NCBI RefSeq assembly: GCF_002263495.1
Contig: NZ_CP022753.1
Location: 1,612,001-1,676,000 of the forward strand
Reading direction: 5' to 3'
DNA length: 64,000 bases
Source: Nocardiopsis gilva YIM 90087
Lineage (GTDB): Bacteria > Actinomycetota > Actinomycetes > Streptosporangiales > Streptosporangiaceae
Both the position numbers and the translations under genes were made by a program. Under the pieces are notes generated by a model. That model did not search any database. It was not told the origin of the DNA and was given only the letters and a program-made list of their open reading frames with translations. Shown here in pieces: positions 38,156 through 47,150 of the stretch (within the stretch, counting starts at the first letter, position 1; each line of letters opens with the position of its first letter).

Positions 38156-38626
38156 TCAGTCGTCGGTGTCCTCGCCGATGTCCTCGTTCCAGAGATCGGG
38201 GCGGGCCGCGATGAAGTCGGTCATCAGCCGGACGCAGCGGGGGTCGTCGAGGAGCACGATCTCCACACCGTTCTCGGCGAGCCAGTCGTGGCCCCCGGTG
38301 AACGTCGTCGACTCGCCGATGACCACGCGGGAGATGCCGAACTGCCGCACGAGGCCACTGCAGTACCAGCACGGGGACAGCGTGGTCACCATCGTCGTTC
38401 CCGCGTACGAGCGCTGCCGCCCGGCGTTGCGGAACGCGGCCGTCTCGCCGTGGACGGATGGGTCGCCGTCCTGGACCCTGCGGTTGCGCCCGCGACCCAG
38501 GACCTGGCCGTCACGGCCGATCAGCGCGGCGCCGATGGGGATGCCGCCCTCGGCGAGTCCGGCCTCCGCCTCCTCGATGGCGATCCCCAGCCAGCGCCTG
38601 TAGAGCGCGGTGTCCGACTCGGCCAT
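38156..38626 (-). CDS. Cytosine deaminase-like nucleoside deaminase (yeast FCY1 type)
   Basis: 156 residues. Zinc site HGETAAF and TLSPCWYCSG (H-A/G-E and P-C-x2-C). By eye it follows yeast cytosine deaminase along its whole length: GGIPIGAALIGRDGQVLGRG, VIGESTTFTGG, VLLDDPRCVRLMTDFI and the terminal RPDLWNEDIGE. It would convert cytosine to uracil. This is unlike the CodA amidohydrolase common in bacteria. ATG 38626 is the family start; the longer open frame is a shadow of mrp. Confidence 0.87.
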   Translation of the reverse strand: MAESDTALYRRWLGIAIEEAEAGLAEGGIPIGAALIGRDGQVLGRGRNRRVQDGDPSVHGETAAFRNAGRQRSYAGTTMVTTLSPCWYCSGLVRQFGISRVVIGESTTFTGGHDWLAENGVEIVLLDDPRCVRLMTDFIAARPDLWNEDIGEDTDD

Positions 38627-38671
38627 GGGTCCGTCCCTGTCGTGTGTGGAGGTCGTTGTGGTGGATCGACG

Positions 38672-38701
38672 AAGGCCGCCACCTGATCGGGTGGCGGCCT
38701 T
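38672..38701 (-). terminator. Hairpin terminator after mrp
   Basis: 12-bp perfect stem AAGGCCGCCACC (38672-38683) / GGTGGCGGCCTT (38690-38701), 6-base loop, 27 bases beyond the mrp stop. Confidence 0.75.
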
Positions 38702-38727
38702 TCCGTCGTTGAAGCGGCCTTGGCGGG

Positions 38728-39867
38728 TCAGCGGCCGGCCGGGGTGATGCCCAGCTGCATGCCGGACAGCCCGCGCGGCTTGCCGACCAAGTCGTCGGCG
38801 ACCTTGGTGAGCACCGCGCTCGCCTCGGCGTCGGGGTCGGTCAGAACCAGCGGCTTGCCTTCGTCGCCGCCCTCGCGCATCCGCATGTCGAGCGGGACCT
38901 GGCCGAGCATCGGCACCTGGGCGCCCAGGGAACGGGTGAGGCCATCGGCCACGGTCTGGCCGCCGCCCTCGCCGAAGAGGTAGGTGCGCTCGTCGCTGCC
39001 CGGCGCGATGTAGTAGGACATGTTCTCGATGACACCGGCCACCCGCTGGTGGGTCTGCGCGGAGATCGCGCCCGCCCGCTCGGCGACCTCGGCCGCGGCC
39101 TGCTGCGGCGTGGTGACGACCAGGATCTCGGCGTTCGGCAGCAGCTGCGCGACGGAGATCGCGATGTCGCCGGTGCCCGGAGGCAGGTCCATCAGCAGCA
39201 CGTCGAGGTCGCCCCAGTACACGTCGCCGAGGAACTGCTGCAGCGCGCGGTGCAGCATCGGCCCGCGCCACACCACCGGCTGGTTGCCCTGGGTGAACAT
39301 GCCGACGGAGATGACCTTGATGTCATGCGCCGACGGCGGCATGATCATGTCCTCGACCTTGGTCGGGTGGGCGTCCACGCCCAGCATCCGCGGCACCGAA
39401 TGGCCGTAGATGTCGGCGTCGACGACGCCCACCTTGTGGCCCTGCGCGGCCATCGCGGCGGCGAGGTTCACCGTCACGGAGGACTTGCCTACGCCGCCCT
39501 TGCCGGAGGCGACCGCGAAGACCTTGGTCAGCGAGTTCGGCTTGGCGAAGGGGATCTCCTTCTCCGCCTGCCCGCCGCGGAGCTTGGTCTGCAGCGCCTT
39601 GCGCTGCTCATCGCTCATCACGTCGAGCTCGACCGCGACGCGCGTCACGCCGTCGACCTTGGAGACGGCCTCGGTGACGTCCTTCTCGATGCGCCCCTTC
39701 ATGGGACAACCGGCCACCGTGAGGTAGATGCCGACGTTCACGACGCCGCCGTCGGCGATCTCGACACTCTTGACCATGTCGAGATCCGTGATGGGGCGGC
39801 GGATCTCGGGGTCCTGGACGTTGGCCAGGGCCGCGTTCACCTGCTCGGTGGTGGGTGTGGAGGACAT
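38728..39867 (-). CDS. mrp: Mrp/NBP35-family iron-sulfur cluster carrier ATPase
   Basis: 379 residues. N-terminal DUF59/MIP18 domain (TTEQVNAALANVQDPEIRRP), then a deviant Walker A VASGKGGVGKSSVTVNLAAA and DLPPGTGDI. These dimeric ATPases carry and deliver Fe-S clusters; the C-terminal CxxC seen in many members is not visible, as in other actinobacterial Mrp proteins. Same place as Rv1229c after the sigE-htrA block. ATG 39876 (MGYMSS) is an alternative start. Confidence 0.92.
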   Translation of the reverse strand: MSSTPTTEQVNAALANVQDPEIRRPITDLDMVKSVEIADGGVVNVGIYLTVAGCPMKGRIEKDVTEAVSKVDGVTRVAVELDVMSDEQRKALQTKLRGGQAEKEIPFAKPNSLTKVFAVASGKGGVGKSSVTVNLAAAMAAQGHKVGVVDADIYGHSVPRMLGVDAHPTKVEDMIMPPSAHDIKVISVGMFTQGNQPVVWRGPMLHRALQQFLGDVYWGDLDVLLMDLPPGTGDIAISVAQLLPNAEILVVTTPQQAAAEVAERAGAISAQTHQRVAGVIENMSYYIAPGSDERTYLFGEGGGQTVADGLTRSLGAQVPMLGQVPLDMRMREGGDEGKPLVLTDPDAEASAVLTKVADDLVGKPRGLSGMQLGITPAGR

Positions 39868-39987
39868 GTACCCCATGGTAGTAAAGCCCGCGCGTGGCCA
39901 AACACGCGGACTCGCCTTGCTCGGATCCGCGTCACTGCAGGTCAGGGGAGTATTCCCGGATTCCTGGCGATTCTTCTTTCCCAACCC

Positions 39988-40014
39988 TGTCACATCCGCG
40001 GCCTGTCATGTGTC
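39988..40014 (+). promoter_or_regulatory. Candidate ECF41-type promoter
   Basis: TGTCACA (39988-39994), 16 bases, TGTC (40011-40014). The ECF41 consensus I recall is TGTCACA-N16-CGTC, so only one base differs. The start site would fall about 40 bases before the decarboxylase-family gene that is the usual ECF41 target. Confidence 0.6.
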
Positions 40015-40060
40015 GTGGTTGGGGAAGGCAGAAGATAGAAGCGGATGGAGGGAGGCCGTC

Positions 40061-40630
40061 ATGGCCCGCATCTCGTTGGAACCGCCCAGCACCCTGCTGA
40101 ACCGGCTGGTGATGCCCATGGCCCGGCGCCGCTACGGCAAGATCCCCGATCCGGGAAAGGCCATGGCGCACAACGGGCGCGTCCTCATCGCCCACCTTCT
40201 CTTCGAAATGGGCGTGGCGTGGTGGAAGCGGGTGGATCCCACCCTCAAGGCGCTGGCCGTCACCGCGTCGGCGGCACGCATCGGCTGTTCCTGGTGCATG
40301 GACTTCGGCTACTGGGAGCACACCCACCAGGGGATCGACGGCGCCAAGCTGCGGGCGGTCTCGCAGTGGCGCGACAGTGAGCTGTTCAGCCCCCTGGAGC
40401 GCAGGGTGATGGAGTACGCCGAGGCGATGAGCGCCGACCCGATGGAGACCACGGATGAGATGGTCGAGGCGCTGCGGATCGACCTCGGAGAGGCAGGTCT
40501 GGTGGAGCTGACCGCGATGGTCGCGGTGGAGAACCAGCGCTCCCGGTTCAACCGCGCGCTCGGTCTGACCAGCCAGGGGTTCAGAGAGTTCTGCGACGTG
40601 CCGCGGGCACGGCAGGGGGAACAAGCGTGA
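40061..40630 (+). CDS. Carboxymuconolactone decarboxylase/AhpD-family protein (ECF41 target)
   Basis: 189 residues, ATG 40061 with GGAGGGAGG upstream. All-helical AhpD-like fold with the redox pair CSWCMDFGYWEH (C-x2-C-x3-H relay). Such COE proteins are the standard partners of ECF41 sigma factors; their reaction is not well defined, peroxide or hydroperoxide reduction being one possibility. GTGA overlap with the sigma gene, so the two are translationally coupled. Confidence 0.9.
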   Translation: MARISLEPPSTLLNRLVMPMARRRYGKIPDPGKAMAHNGRVLIAHLLFEMGVAWWKRVDPTLKALAVTASAARIGCSWCMDFGYWEHTHQGIDGAKLRAVSQWRDSELFSPLERRVMEYAEAMSADPMETTDEMVEALRIDLGEAGLVELTAMVAVENQRSRFNRALGLTSQGFREFCDVPRARQGEQA

Positions 40631-41586
40631 ACACGATCCAGACGGACGCGCGACAGGTCGGGGGCACCGCCGCCCCCGACAGCACCGAGGTCTTCGAGCG
40701 GTACCGGCGGCTGCTGTTCAGTGTCGCCTACGACATGCTGGGATGCGTCGCCGACGCCGAGGACTGCGTGCAGGAGGCGTGGATCCGCTGGACACGCGAC
40801 GACCGCTCCGACATCGCCGACCCGAAGAGCTACCTGGTCCGGATCACCACCAACGTGAGCCTCAACCGGCTGCGCGCGGCCCGCAGCCGGCGCGAGTCCT
40901 ACGTCGGGCCGTGGCTGCCGGAGCCGCTGGTCACGGCGCCGGACGTGGCCGAGGAAGCGGAGCGCGCGGACGCGGTGTCCTACGCCATGCTCGTGGTCCT
41001 GGAGACGCTGAACCCCGTCGAGCGGGCCGTGTTCGTGCTGCGCGAAGTATTCGGGATGCCGCACGCTGAGATCGCCGAGGCGGTGGGCAGATCGGAGGCG
41101 GCCGTGCGCCAGCTGGCCCATCGGGCGCGGGAGCGCGTGCACGCTCGGAAGCCCCGCTACACACCCGCCCCCGACGAGCGGCGCCGTCTGACCGAGAGGT
41201 TCCTGGCCGCCTGCGCCGAGGGCGATGTCGCCGGGCTGAAGGACCTCCTCGCCGAGGACGCGATCGTGCTCACCGACGGTGGCGGCAAGGTCCGGGCGGC
41301 CCTCCGTCCGCTGTTCGGTGTGGACAAGTGCGCCCGCTTCCTGGCCGGGATCGGTGTCGGGTTCCAGCAGAAGAGCTGGCTGGTCACCTGGGCGGAGGTC
41401 AACGGCGCTCCGGGCATCGTCCTCTTCGACGCGGAGGGCACAGTGCAGGCGACCGCGCTCGTGGAGGCCGTGGACGGGGCCATCACGCAGGTGCTCATGG
41501 TCCGCAACCCGGACAAGCTGGTGCACCTGCGGGAGCTGGGGGCCGCCGTCGAGGCGATCGGGAAAGGCCAGGTCATCAATGAGTAG
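40627..41586 (+). CDS. ECF41-group sigma factor with fused SnoaL-like C-terminal domain
   Basis: 319 residues. Region 2 (FERYRRLLFSVAYDMLGCVA), region 4 (LNPVERAVFVLREVFGMPHA), then a SnoaL-like domain from about 180. The group's hallmarks are present: WLPEPL in the linker, TDGGGKV and RNPDKL in the extension. The extension replaces a separate anti-sigma factor by contacting the sigma core. Gene pair structure and the upstream promoter candidate support self-regulation of one small operon. Confidence 0.92.
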   Translation: MNTIQTDARQVGGTAAPDSTEVFERYRRLLFSVAYDMLGCVADAEDCVQEAWIRWTRDDRSDIADPKSYLVRITTNVSLNRLRAARSRRESYVGPWLPEPLVTAPDVAEEAERADAVSYAMLVVLETLNPVERAVFVLREVFGMPHAEIAEAVGRSEAAVRQLAHRARERVHARKPRYTPAPDERRRLTERFLAACAEGDVAGLKDLLAEDAIVLTDGGGKVRAALRPLFGVDKCARFLAGIGVGFQQKSWLVTWAEVNGAPGIVLFDAEGTVQATALVEAVDGAITQVLMVRNPDKLVHLRELGAAVEAIGKGQVINE

Positions 41587-41650
41587 TCAGTTGATCGCGG
41601 TGGGTTCTTAACGCAGCCGATACACGGGCGGATAGTAATCTCGGCAGACG

Positions 41651-43030
41651 ATGAGAAACACGCCGCCACCGCCTGGTTCGTCCTGGCAGCCCGATCCGCG
41701 GCACACCGGGGGACGGGAACCGTCAGCGCACTCGGACGCACAGGCGTGGGCGTGGCCGCCGGGCACCCCGGCGGTCGGCGCCCAGCCCGCTCAGGCATGG
41801 GCCTGGCCGCCGCCGCAGGAGCGGCGGCCCCGGACGACCGCGTCATCGGGCCCGGCCGTGCCACGGACCGGCAGCGCGTACCACCGTATGGGCCGCACCT
41901 GGCGGCACCGGTGGTGGATCCCTGTGGTGGCGTTCATCTTCGCCGTCGCGCTCTACCTGCTCGTCCAGACCATCATGAGTGTCGCGGGCGCGATCATCGC
42001 GGTGCTGCACGGGCACGAGTTCAGCGCCGAGTCTCCCCTCGGGGCGACCGTGCCCGACCTGGTCTTCCTCTTGCTCACGATCGCCGCGATGATGCCGGTC
42101 GTGATGCTGGCAGTGCGGCTGATCCAGCGGCGACCGGTCGGCACGCTGATCTCGGTGGAAGGGCGGATGCGCTGGCGCTGGCTGTTCATCTGCCTCCTCG
42201 CCGCGGTCCCGGTCCTGGTGGTGTTCTCGGCCGCACTGTACGTCCTGCAGGTGGTCGTCACGCCGGACGAGCCGTTCATCGCCGAATCCGGCGGCGGGAA
42301 GAACGTGCTCCCCGCGATCGTGGCGATCGTGCTCCTGGTCCCGTTCCAGGCCTCCGCCGAGGAGTTCGCGCTGCGCGGGTTCCTGATGCAGCTGGTCGGC
42401 TCCTACGGCGCCGATCCAGGCGAGCGGCGCGGCAGCGGCGCGTGGGCGCGGTTCCTGCGCACGCCGATCCTCGGCGTCGTGGTCACCACCGCGCTCTTCA
42501 CCTCGCTGCACGAGTACACCGGTTGGGGGCTCGTCAACGTCGCGGTCCTGGGCGCCGGACTGGCCTTGATCACCTGGTACTCGGGCGGACTGGAAGCGCC
42601 CATCGCGCTGCACGTGCTGCACAACATCCTGGTCTTCTCGATCAGCGCCTACGAGGGCACGCTCGACGCCGCCGCCAAGGGCCCCGGGTCGTGGGAGGGT
42701 GTGGTGGGCACGACCGTGGAGGTCGGCCTGTTCGGCCTCATCGTCGTCTTGCTGGTCCGGCGGCTGGGCATCCGGCGCACCGCGACCGCCGAGCTGTCCG
42801 CCGCACGGGGCCGTAGCGCGATGTCGGCCTCCGCCGCACCGGCCTACCAACCGCCGACCGGCCCCGGCTCCTCCTACTCCCACTCCTCCTACGGCGGCCC
42901 TGACGCTCCCGGTATCCAGGGGGCCTCCGGCGCCCCCGGTGTCCGGGGCACCCACGGCGCCTCCGGCGGCGGGCGTGCCCAGGCGCCGCCCGCCGACCCC
43001 GGTTCGCTGCCGGGACCTCCCGCGCTGTAA
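41651..43030 (+). CDS. CPBP (CAAX/Abi-like) intramembrane metalloprotease
   Basis: 459 residues. Pro-rich cytoplasmic N-terminus with a tandem AQAWAWPPG / AQAWAWPPP, about eight membrane helices between 90 and 375, then a Gly/Ser/Pro-rich tail. Catalytic motifs EEFALRGFL (EExxxR), LFTSLHEY and LHVLHNIL are in order. Family members process prenylated or other membrane proteins; the substrate is unknown. Confidence 0.87.
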   Translation: MRNTPPPPGSSWQPDPRHTGGREPSAHSDAQAWAWPPGTPAVGAQPAQAWAWPPPQERRPRTTASSGPAVPRTGSAYHRMGRTWRHRWWIPVVAFIFAVALYLLVQTIMSVAGAIIAVLHGHEFSAESPLGATVPDLVFLLLTIAAMMPVVMLAVRLIQRRPVGTLISVEGRMRWRWLFICLLAAVPVLVVFSAALYVLQVVVTPDEPFIAESGGGKNVLPAIVAIVLLVPFQASAEEFALRGFLMQLVGSYGADPGERRGSGAWARFLRTPILGVVVTTALFTSLHEYTGWGLVNVAVLGAGLALITWYSGGLEAPIALHVLHNILVFSISAYEGTLDAAAKGPGSWEGVVGTTVEVGLFGLIVVLLVRRLGIRRTATAELSAARGRSAMSASAAPAYQPPTGPGSSYSHSSYGGPDAPGIQGASGAPGVRGTHGASGGGRAQAPPADPGSLPGPPAL

Positions 43031-43108
43031 CCGCAGGGACGCGCGTCGGCTGGGGCGCAAGGTTCGGGAGTTTCCGCACAGGTCACCGGGGTATCTCTCC
43101 CACCAGCC

Positions 43109-43762
43109 ATGAGATCGGATCCCACCTGCCCGCGCTGCGGTCGCGCCATCCACCCGCCGAGTGTGTGGACGAGCGCGTGGCAGTGTGACGCGCACGGTCC
43201 GGTGGCACCGCTCCGACCGATCCGGCCCCTCGGGGAGGCGTCGGTCGACCTGATCGTCAAGTCCGCCCAGGTGCCCGTGTGGGTGCCCTGGCCCCTGCCC
43301 ACGGGGTGGGTCATCACCGGCTTCGCCGAGGCGGGTGACGACCGCAGCGGTGCGCTGGGCGTCGTCGTCGCGCTGTCGGGTCCGGCCCCGCTGGGTGGGA
43401 TCGGGGAGATGGCCATCGTCGCCGAGGACCCCGGCATCGGCCTGGGCGCGCGCCTCGCCCGGTTCGACGGTCCCGATCCGGGCACCGGCTTCGACTCCGG
43501 CCCGCCTGACGGCAAGATCCGCCACGACGGCCACGAGATCGCGCTGTGGAGCGTCGACGCGGGCAAGGAGCGCGCGGTCTACGCCGGAGAAGCGAACACC
43601 TGCTGGATGTGGCTCGTGTTCAACCCCGCCGATGCCGGCATGCTGATGTGCGACCTCAAGACGGTCATCGACCTCCGTGACCACCAGGGCGGCGTCGCCC
43701 AGCAGCTGCCGTTCGGCGCGCCCTCGCCCTTCCTCGCCTCGGCACTGCAACCGATGGACTGA
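43109..43762 (+). CDS. DUF6758 protein with N-terminal zinc-ribbon
   Basis: 217 residues. CPRCGRAIHPPSVWTSAWQC at the start is a likely zinc-ribbon (CxxC...C). The rest, with VPVWVPWPLPTGWVITGFA and NTCWMWLVFNP, is a conserved actinobacterial domain named DUF6758. No function known. It adjoins the PHP phosphoesterase gene, as it commonly does in this phylum. Confidence 0.8.
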   Translation: MRSDPTCPRCGRAIHPPSVWTSAWQCDAHGPVAPLRPIRPLGEASVDLIVKSAQVPVWVPWPLPTGWVITGFAEAGDDRSGALGVVVALSGPAPLGGIGEMAIVAEDPGIGLGARLARFDGPDPGTGFDSGPPDGKIRHDGHEIALWSVDAGKERAVYAGEANTCWMWLVFNPADAGMLMCDLKTVIDLRDHQGGVAQQLPFGAPSPFLASALQPMD

Positions 43763-43800
43763 CGAGGAACCCGTCGCGACCGCCCCTGTATCTTCGTGTG

Positions 43801-44697
43801 ATGCGCATCGACCTGCATTCGCACAGCTCCGTTTCCGACGGCACCGAACCTCCCGAAAAGGTCGTCGGCCACGCGATCGCGGCGGGGCTCGACGTCCTCG
43901 CGCTCACCGATCACGACACGGTCGGCGGGGTGGCCGCGGCGGCGGCCCACGTCCCGCCCGGGTTCACCCTCGTTCCCGGCATGGAGCTGTCCTGCGCTTA
44001 TGAGGGCTCCAGCGTGCACCTGCTGGCCTACCTCTTCGACCCCGATCACCCCGAGCTCGCCGCCGAACTGCGGCGGATCCGCCTCGACCGCACCGAGCGG
44101 GCCGCGACCATGGTCCGGATGCTGCGGGAGGCCGGTGTGGAGCTGACCTGGCAGCGGGTGCGGGAGATCGCCCACGGGCGGGCACCCGGCGCCGACCTCG
44201 GTGACGTCGGTGCCGACGACGTCGTCGGGCGGCCGCACATCGCCCGCGCGCTCGTGGAGGCCGGTGCGGCCGAGGACGTGCAGGACGCGTTCGACCGCTG
44301 GATCGGCTCCGGCGGCCCCGCCTACGTGGCGCGCTACGCCCTGGACCCGGTGCGCGCAGTGGAGCTGGTGCGCGCCGCCGGGGGCGTGTGCTCGCTGGCC
44401 CACCCGGCGCGCGGCGAGGGAGCGCTCACCGGAGCGGTTCCCGAGCCCCTCGTGGAGCGGATGGCGGAGGCCGGACTCGGCGGGATCGAGGCGGACCACC
44501 CTTCGCACGACGAGGAGGAGACCGAGCACTGGCGTGCCGTCGCCGAACGGCTCGGCCTGGTGGTCACCGGCTCCAGCGACGACCACGGAGAGCTGAGCGG
44601 CCACCGGCTCGGGATCCGCACCACGGATCCGGCCGCGTTCGAGCGGCTGATTGCGCCCGCTACCGGAGCCTCCCTCATCACCGGTCCCACAGGCTAG
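43801..44697 (+). CDS. PHP-domain phosphoesterase (YciV/RNase AM-like)
   Basis: 298 residues. Metal motifs IDLHSHSSVSDG, ALTDHDTV, LVPGMELSC, SLAHPAR and SSDDHG match the trinuclear PHP site. Related proteins hydrolyse 3',5'-bisnucleotides or trim RNA 5' ends. ATG 43801 preferred over the preceding GTG 43798. Confidence 0.88.
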   Translation: MRIDLHSHSSVSDGTEPPEKVVGHAIAAGLDVLALTDHDTVGGVAAAAAHVPPGFTLVPGMELSCAYEGSSVHLLAYLFDPDHPELAAELRRIRLDRTERAATMVRMLREAGVELTWQRVREIAHGRAPGADLGDVGADDVVGRPHIARALVEAGAAEDVQDAFDRWIGSGGPAYVARYALDPVRAVELVRAAGGVCSLAHPARGEGALTGAVPEPLVERMAEAGLGGIEADHPSHDEEETEHWRAVAERLGLVVTGSSDDHGELSGHRLGIRTTDPAAFERLIAPATGASLITGPTG

Positions 44698-44885
44698 ACT
44701 GCCGGGCTGAGATGGGATGATGGCCCGCTGGATGGGGACCCCGAGGGTCTTATCGGCCGCTTAGCGGTGGCGTGGGATCCTCACAAGCCGTGCGGAGGGG
44801 GTACCCGATCACGCCGCGGGGCCGGAACAATGGTCCCCGCACACTCGAGTTGAGTTCCCAAGAAGCGAATCGAAGGGTCGGCACC

Positions 44886-45860
44886 GTGTTCTGGAATCGG
44901 AAGAACAGAAAGAAGGACGTCAAGGAAGCCGACGGCAGCGGCACGACGTCCTCGACGGTGACGGCCGACGAGGCTGCCGAGGACGAGCGCAACGAGCCGG
45001 AGGCGCTCGAGGCGGCGACGGAGAACGGCGCGCACGCGGACACGGACACCGCGGCCGAGAAGGCGGATGAGGCCGAGGAGTCGAAGGGCGCGAAGGACGT
45101 CGAAGCAAACGACGCCGTGCCCGACACGGACGACGCGGACGACGAGGGCAGCAAGGACACCTCGGCCGGGGCGGTGCAGGCCGAGGACGACGAGGAAGCC
45201 GATCCCGAGCCCGAGGTCCCCGGCATCGGCGAGCCCGACGCCGACGGCATCCAGCGCGTCCGCAGCGAGGGCGTCCTGAAGGTCGACGGCGAGGAGTTCG
45301 ACGTCGTCAGCAACACCTGGATCGTCGACGTCGACGACGAGGGTGTCGTGGTGGTCGACCCGGCGCACGACGCCAAGGCCATCCTGGAGGCCGTCGGCAA
45401 GCGCGAGATCTACCTGGTGGCCTGCACCAACGGGTACAACACCCACATCGAGGCCGCCGTCGAGGTGGCCGAACGCGATGAGGCCCCCATTGCCCTGCAC
45501 CGGCGCGAGATCCGGCCCTGGCGCCGGGTGCACGGCGCCGAGCACCGCCCCGACCTGGAGATCGAGGGCGGAGGCAAGCTGCAGGCCGGCGACAAGGAAG
45601 TCGACATCCTTCCCCTCCCCGGCACCGCGACCGGGAGCGTCGCCTACTACATCTCCGAGCTGGGCGCGGTCTTCAGCGGCGACACCCTCCGCAAGGGCGA
45701 ACTGGGCACCGTCGGCGAGGGCTACGTCGACTACACGCGCCAGCTGCACTCGGTCGGCGAAGTCCTGATGTCCCTGCCGCCGGACACCCGCATCCTGCCG
45801 GACCGCGGTCCCGAGACCACGGTCGGAAACGAGACGAAGAACTTCGAGGACTGGGTCTGA
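44886..45860 (+). CDS. Metallo-beta-lactamase-fold protein lacking metal ligands
   Basis: 324 residues from GTG 44886 (GAAGGG upstream). Basic start FWNRKNRKKD, an acidic low-complexity region to about residue 115, then a complete MBL fold. Metal positions are lost: the T-H-x-H-x-D-H loop reads TNGYNTH (181-187), PGHTPGS reads PGTATGS (245-251), and G-H-G reads DRG (306-308). Only His187 and Asp266 (SGDTL) remain. The fold is otherwise well kept, so this is probably a non-catalytic or changed-function member, not a decaying gene. Confidence 0.83.
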   Translation: MFWNRKNRKKDVKEADGSGTTSSTVTADEAAEDERNEPEALEAATENGAHADTDTAAEKADEAEESKGAKDVEANDAVPDTDDADDEGSKDTSAGAVQAEDDEEADPEPEVPGIGEPDADGIQRVRSEGVLKVDGEEFDVVSNTWIVDVDDEGVVVVDPAHDAKAILEAVGKREIYLVACTNGYNTHIEAAVEVAERDEAPIALHRREIRPWRRVHGAEHRPDLEIEGGGKLQAGDKEVDILPLPGTATGSVAYYISELGAVFSGDTLRKGELGTVGEGYVDYTRQLHSVGEVLMSLPPDTRILPDRGPETTVGNETKNFEDWV

Positions 45861-45910
45861 GTCTGCGGCGGACGCCCATCACGTCCCCCCCAGCACCCTG
45901 GACCGGATAT

Positions 45911-45948
45911 CGGAGGCCGGGCGCCCTGGTCAGGGCGCCCGGCCTCCG
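45911..45948. terminator. Bidirectional terminator after the MBL-fold gene
   Basis: 18-bp perfect stem (45911-45928 with 45931-45948) between convergent genes. Confidence 0.8.
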
Positions 45949-45991
45949 GCGTTTCCGATAGCCCACGTTCGGGCGGGTACGGACGGCGCTG

Positions 45992-46876
45992 TCACGAAGT
46001 GCGGGCCGGGGTCTCCGCGTCGTGCCAGAAGCGGGTGAGCGCGCTGGCCGTCGTCTCGGGGGCTTCGACGTTGGGGGAGTGGCAGGCGCCGGGGATGACG
46101 ACGCGGCGGGCGCCGACGCGCTGGGCCATGTCGGCCTGGACCTCCGTGGGCCAGGCGTCGTCGTCCTCGCCGTAGATCACCAGTTTCGGCAGGTCCACCT
46201 GGGCGAGTTCGGCGCTGCGGTCGGGGGCGCTGAGGATGACATCGGCCATGCGCACCAGGCCGTGGGGGTCGTTGGCGAGCATCCGGGCCCGCAGGAAGGC
46301 GTGGATCTCGTCGCTGATGCCGCTCGACCGCGCGGGGGCTTCGAGGTACTCGTCCCAGACCTCGCGCAGCCGCTCGCGCGTGGGGGAGGCTTCGAGCGCG
46401 GTCTTCAGGCGCTGGGCGTCGACCGCCCGCAGGCCGCTGATGGCCGACGGGCCGGAGCTCATCAGGGTGAAGGAGAGCAGCGGGGCCTCGTTCGCGAGGA
46501 CGGCCTCGCGTGTCACCAGGCCGCCGAACGAATGTCCGAGCAGGTGGACCGGTCCCTCGTCGAGGGCGCGGACCACCTCGGTGACCGCCCGGCCCAGCCC
46601 TTCGCGCGTGTAGGACTCGGGGTCCTTGGGGCCGGGCGATTCGTACTGGCCCGGCATGTCGATGGCGAGCACCGAACGCCCGGCCTGCGCCAGCGTCTGC
46701 AGCAGCGCGATGAAGTCCTCTTTGCTGCCCGTGTACCCCGGTACCAGGACGGCGGTCTGGCGGTCCGTGCCACCGGCCGTGGGCATGGCGTGCAGCGCGG
46801 CGATAGGGCCGAGCGCCGTTGGGACATCGATCCGCCGGACACCAGGCGGAAGGTCCAGAAACCGAGGTGTACTCAC
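45992..46876 (-). CDS. Alpha/beta hydrolase
   Basis: 294 residues. Oxyanion VPGYTGSKEDF, nucleophile GHSFGGLV, acid in IYGEDDDAWP and histidine in GACHSPNVE give a complete triad. No signal peptide. Substrate unknown; the fold is shared by esterases, epoxide hydrolases and haloperoxidase-like enzymes. The following 270 bases (46877-47150) hold no gene I can support. Confidence 0.87.
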   Translation of the reverse strand: MSTPRFLDLPPGVRRIDVPTALGPIAALHAMPTAGGTDRQTAVLVPGYTGSKEDFIALLQTLAQAGRSVLAIDMPGQYESPGPKDPESYTREGLGRAVTEVVRALDEGPVHLLGHSFGGLVTREAVLANEAPLLSFTLMSSGPSAISGLRAVDAQRLKTALEASPTRERLREVWDEYLEAPARSSGISDEIHAFLRARMLANDPHGLVRMADVILSAPDRSAELAQVDLPKLVIYGEDDDAWPTEVQADMAQRVGARRVVIPGACHSPNVEAPETTASALTRFWHDAETPARTS

Positions 46877-47150
46877 GACGGTTTACCTTAGACGATCTCC
46901 TCCCCCTGGTGGGGTGTCCAGTGGCCCCGGATTTCTTCGAGATTGGACCAGTTTGGCGGGGCCGTTATGTCGACGATGCCCCAGCGTCCGGGATGTTCCG
47001 GGGCCGGGGCTCTCCAGGGGCCGAGGCGGCCGTATGCCGATCCACGCCGCGCGTCGCCGACGTGTCCGATGCCACCGGCCGGTCCCGGCACGCTCACCGC
47101 CGACCGGCCTGGCACGTTCACGGCCCCTCACATGCGACTGCGGAGAACCG

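Noticed and set aside
46888-47121. Minus-strand 77-codon ORF ending APPNWSNLEEIRGHWTPHQG
   Set aside because: No ribosome site and no recognisable family; the N-terminal half looks like random GC-rich translation.
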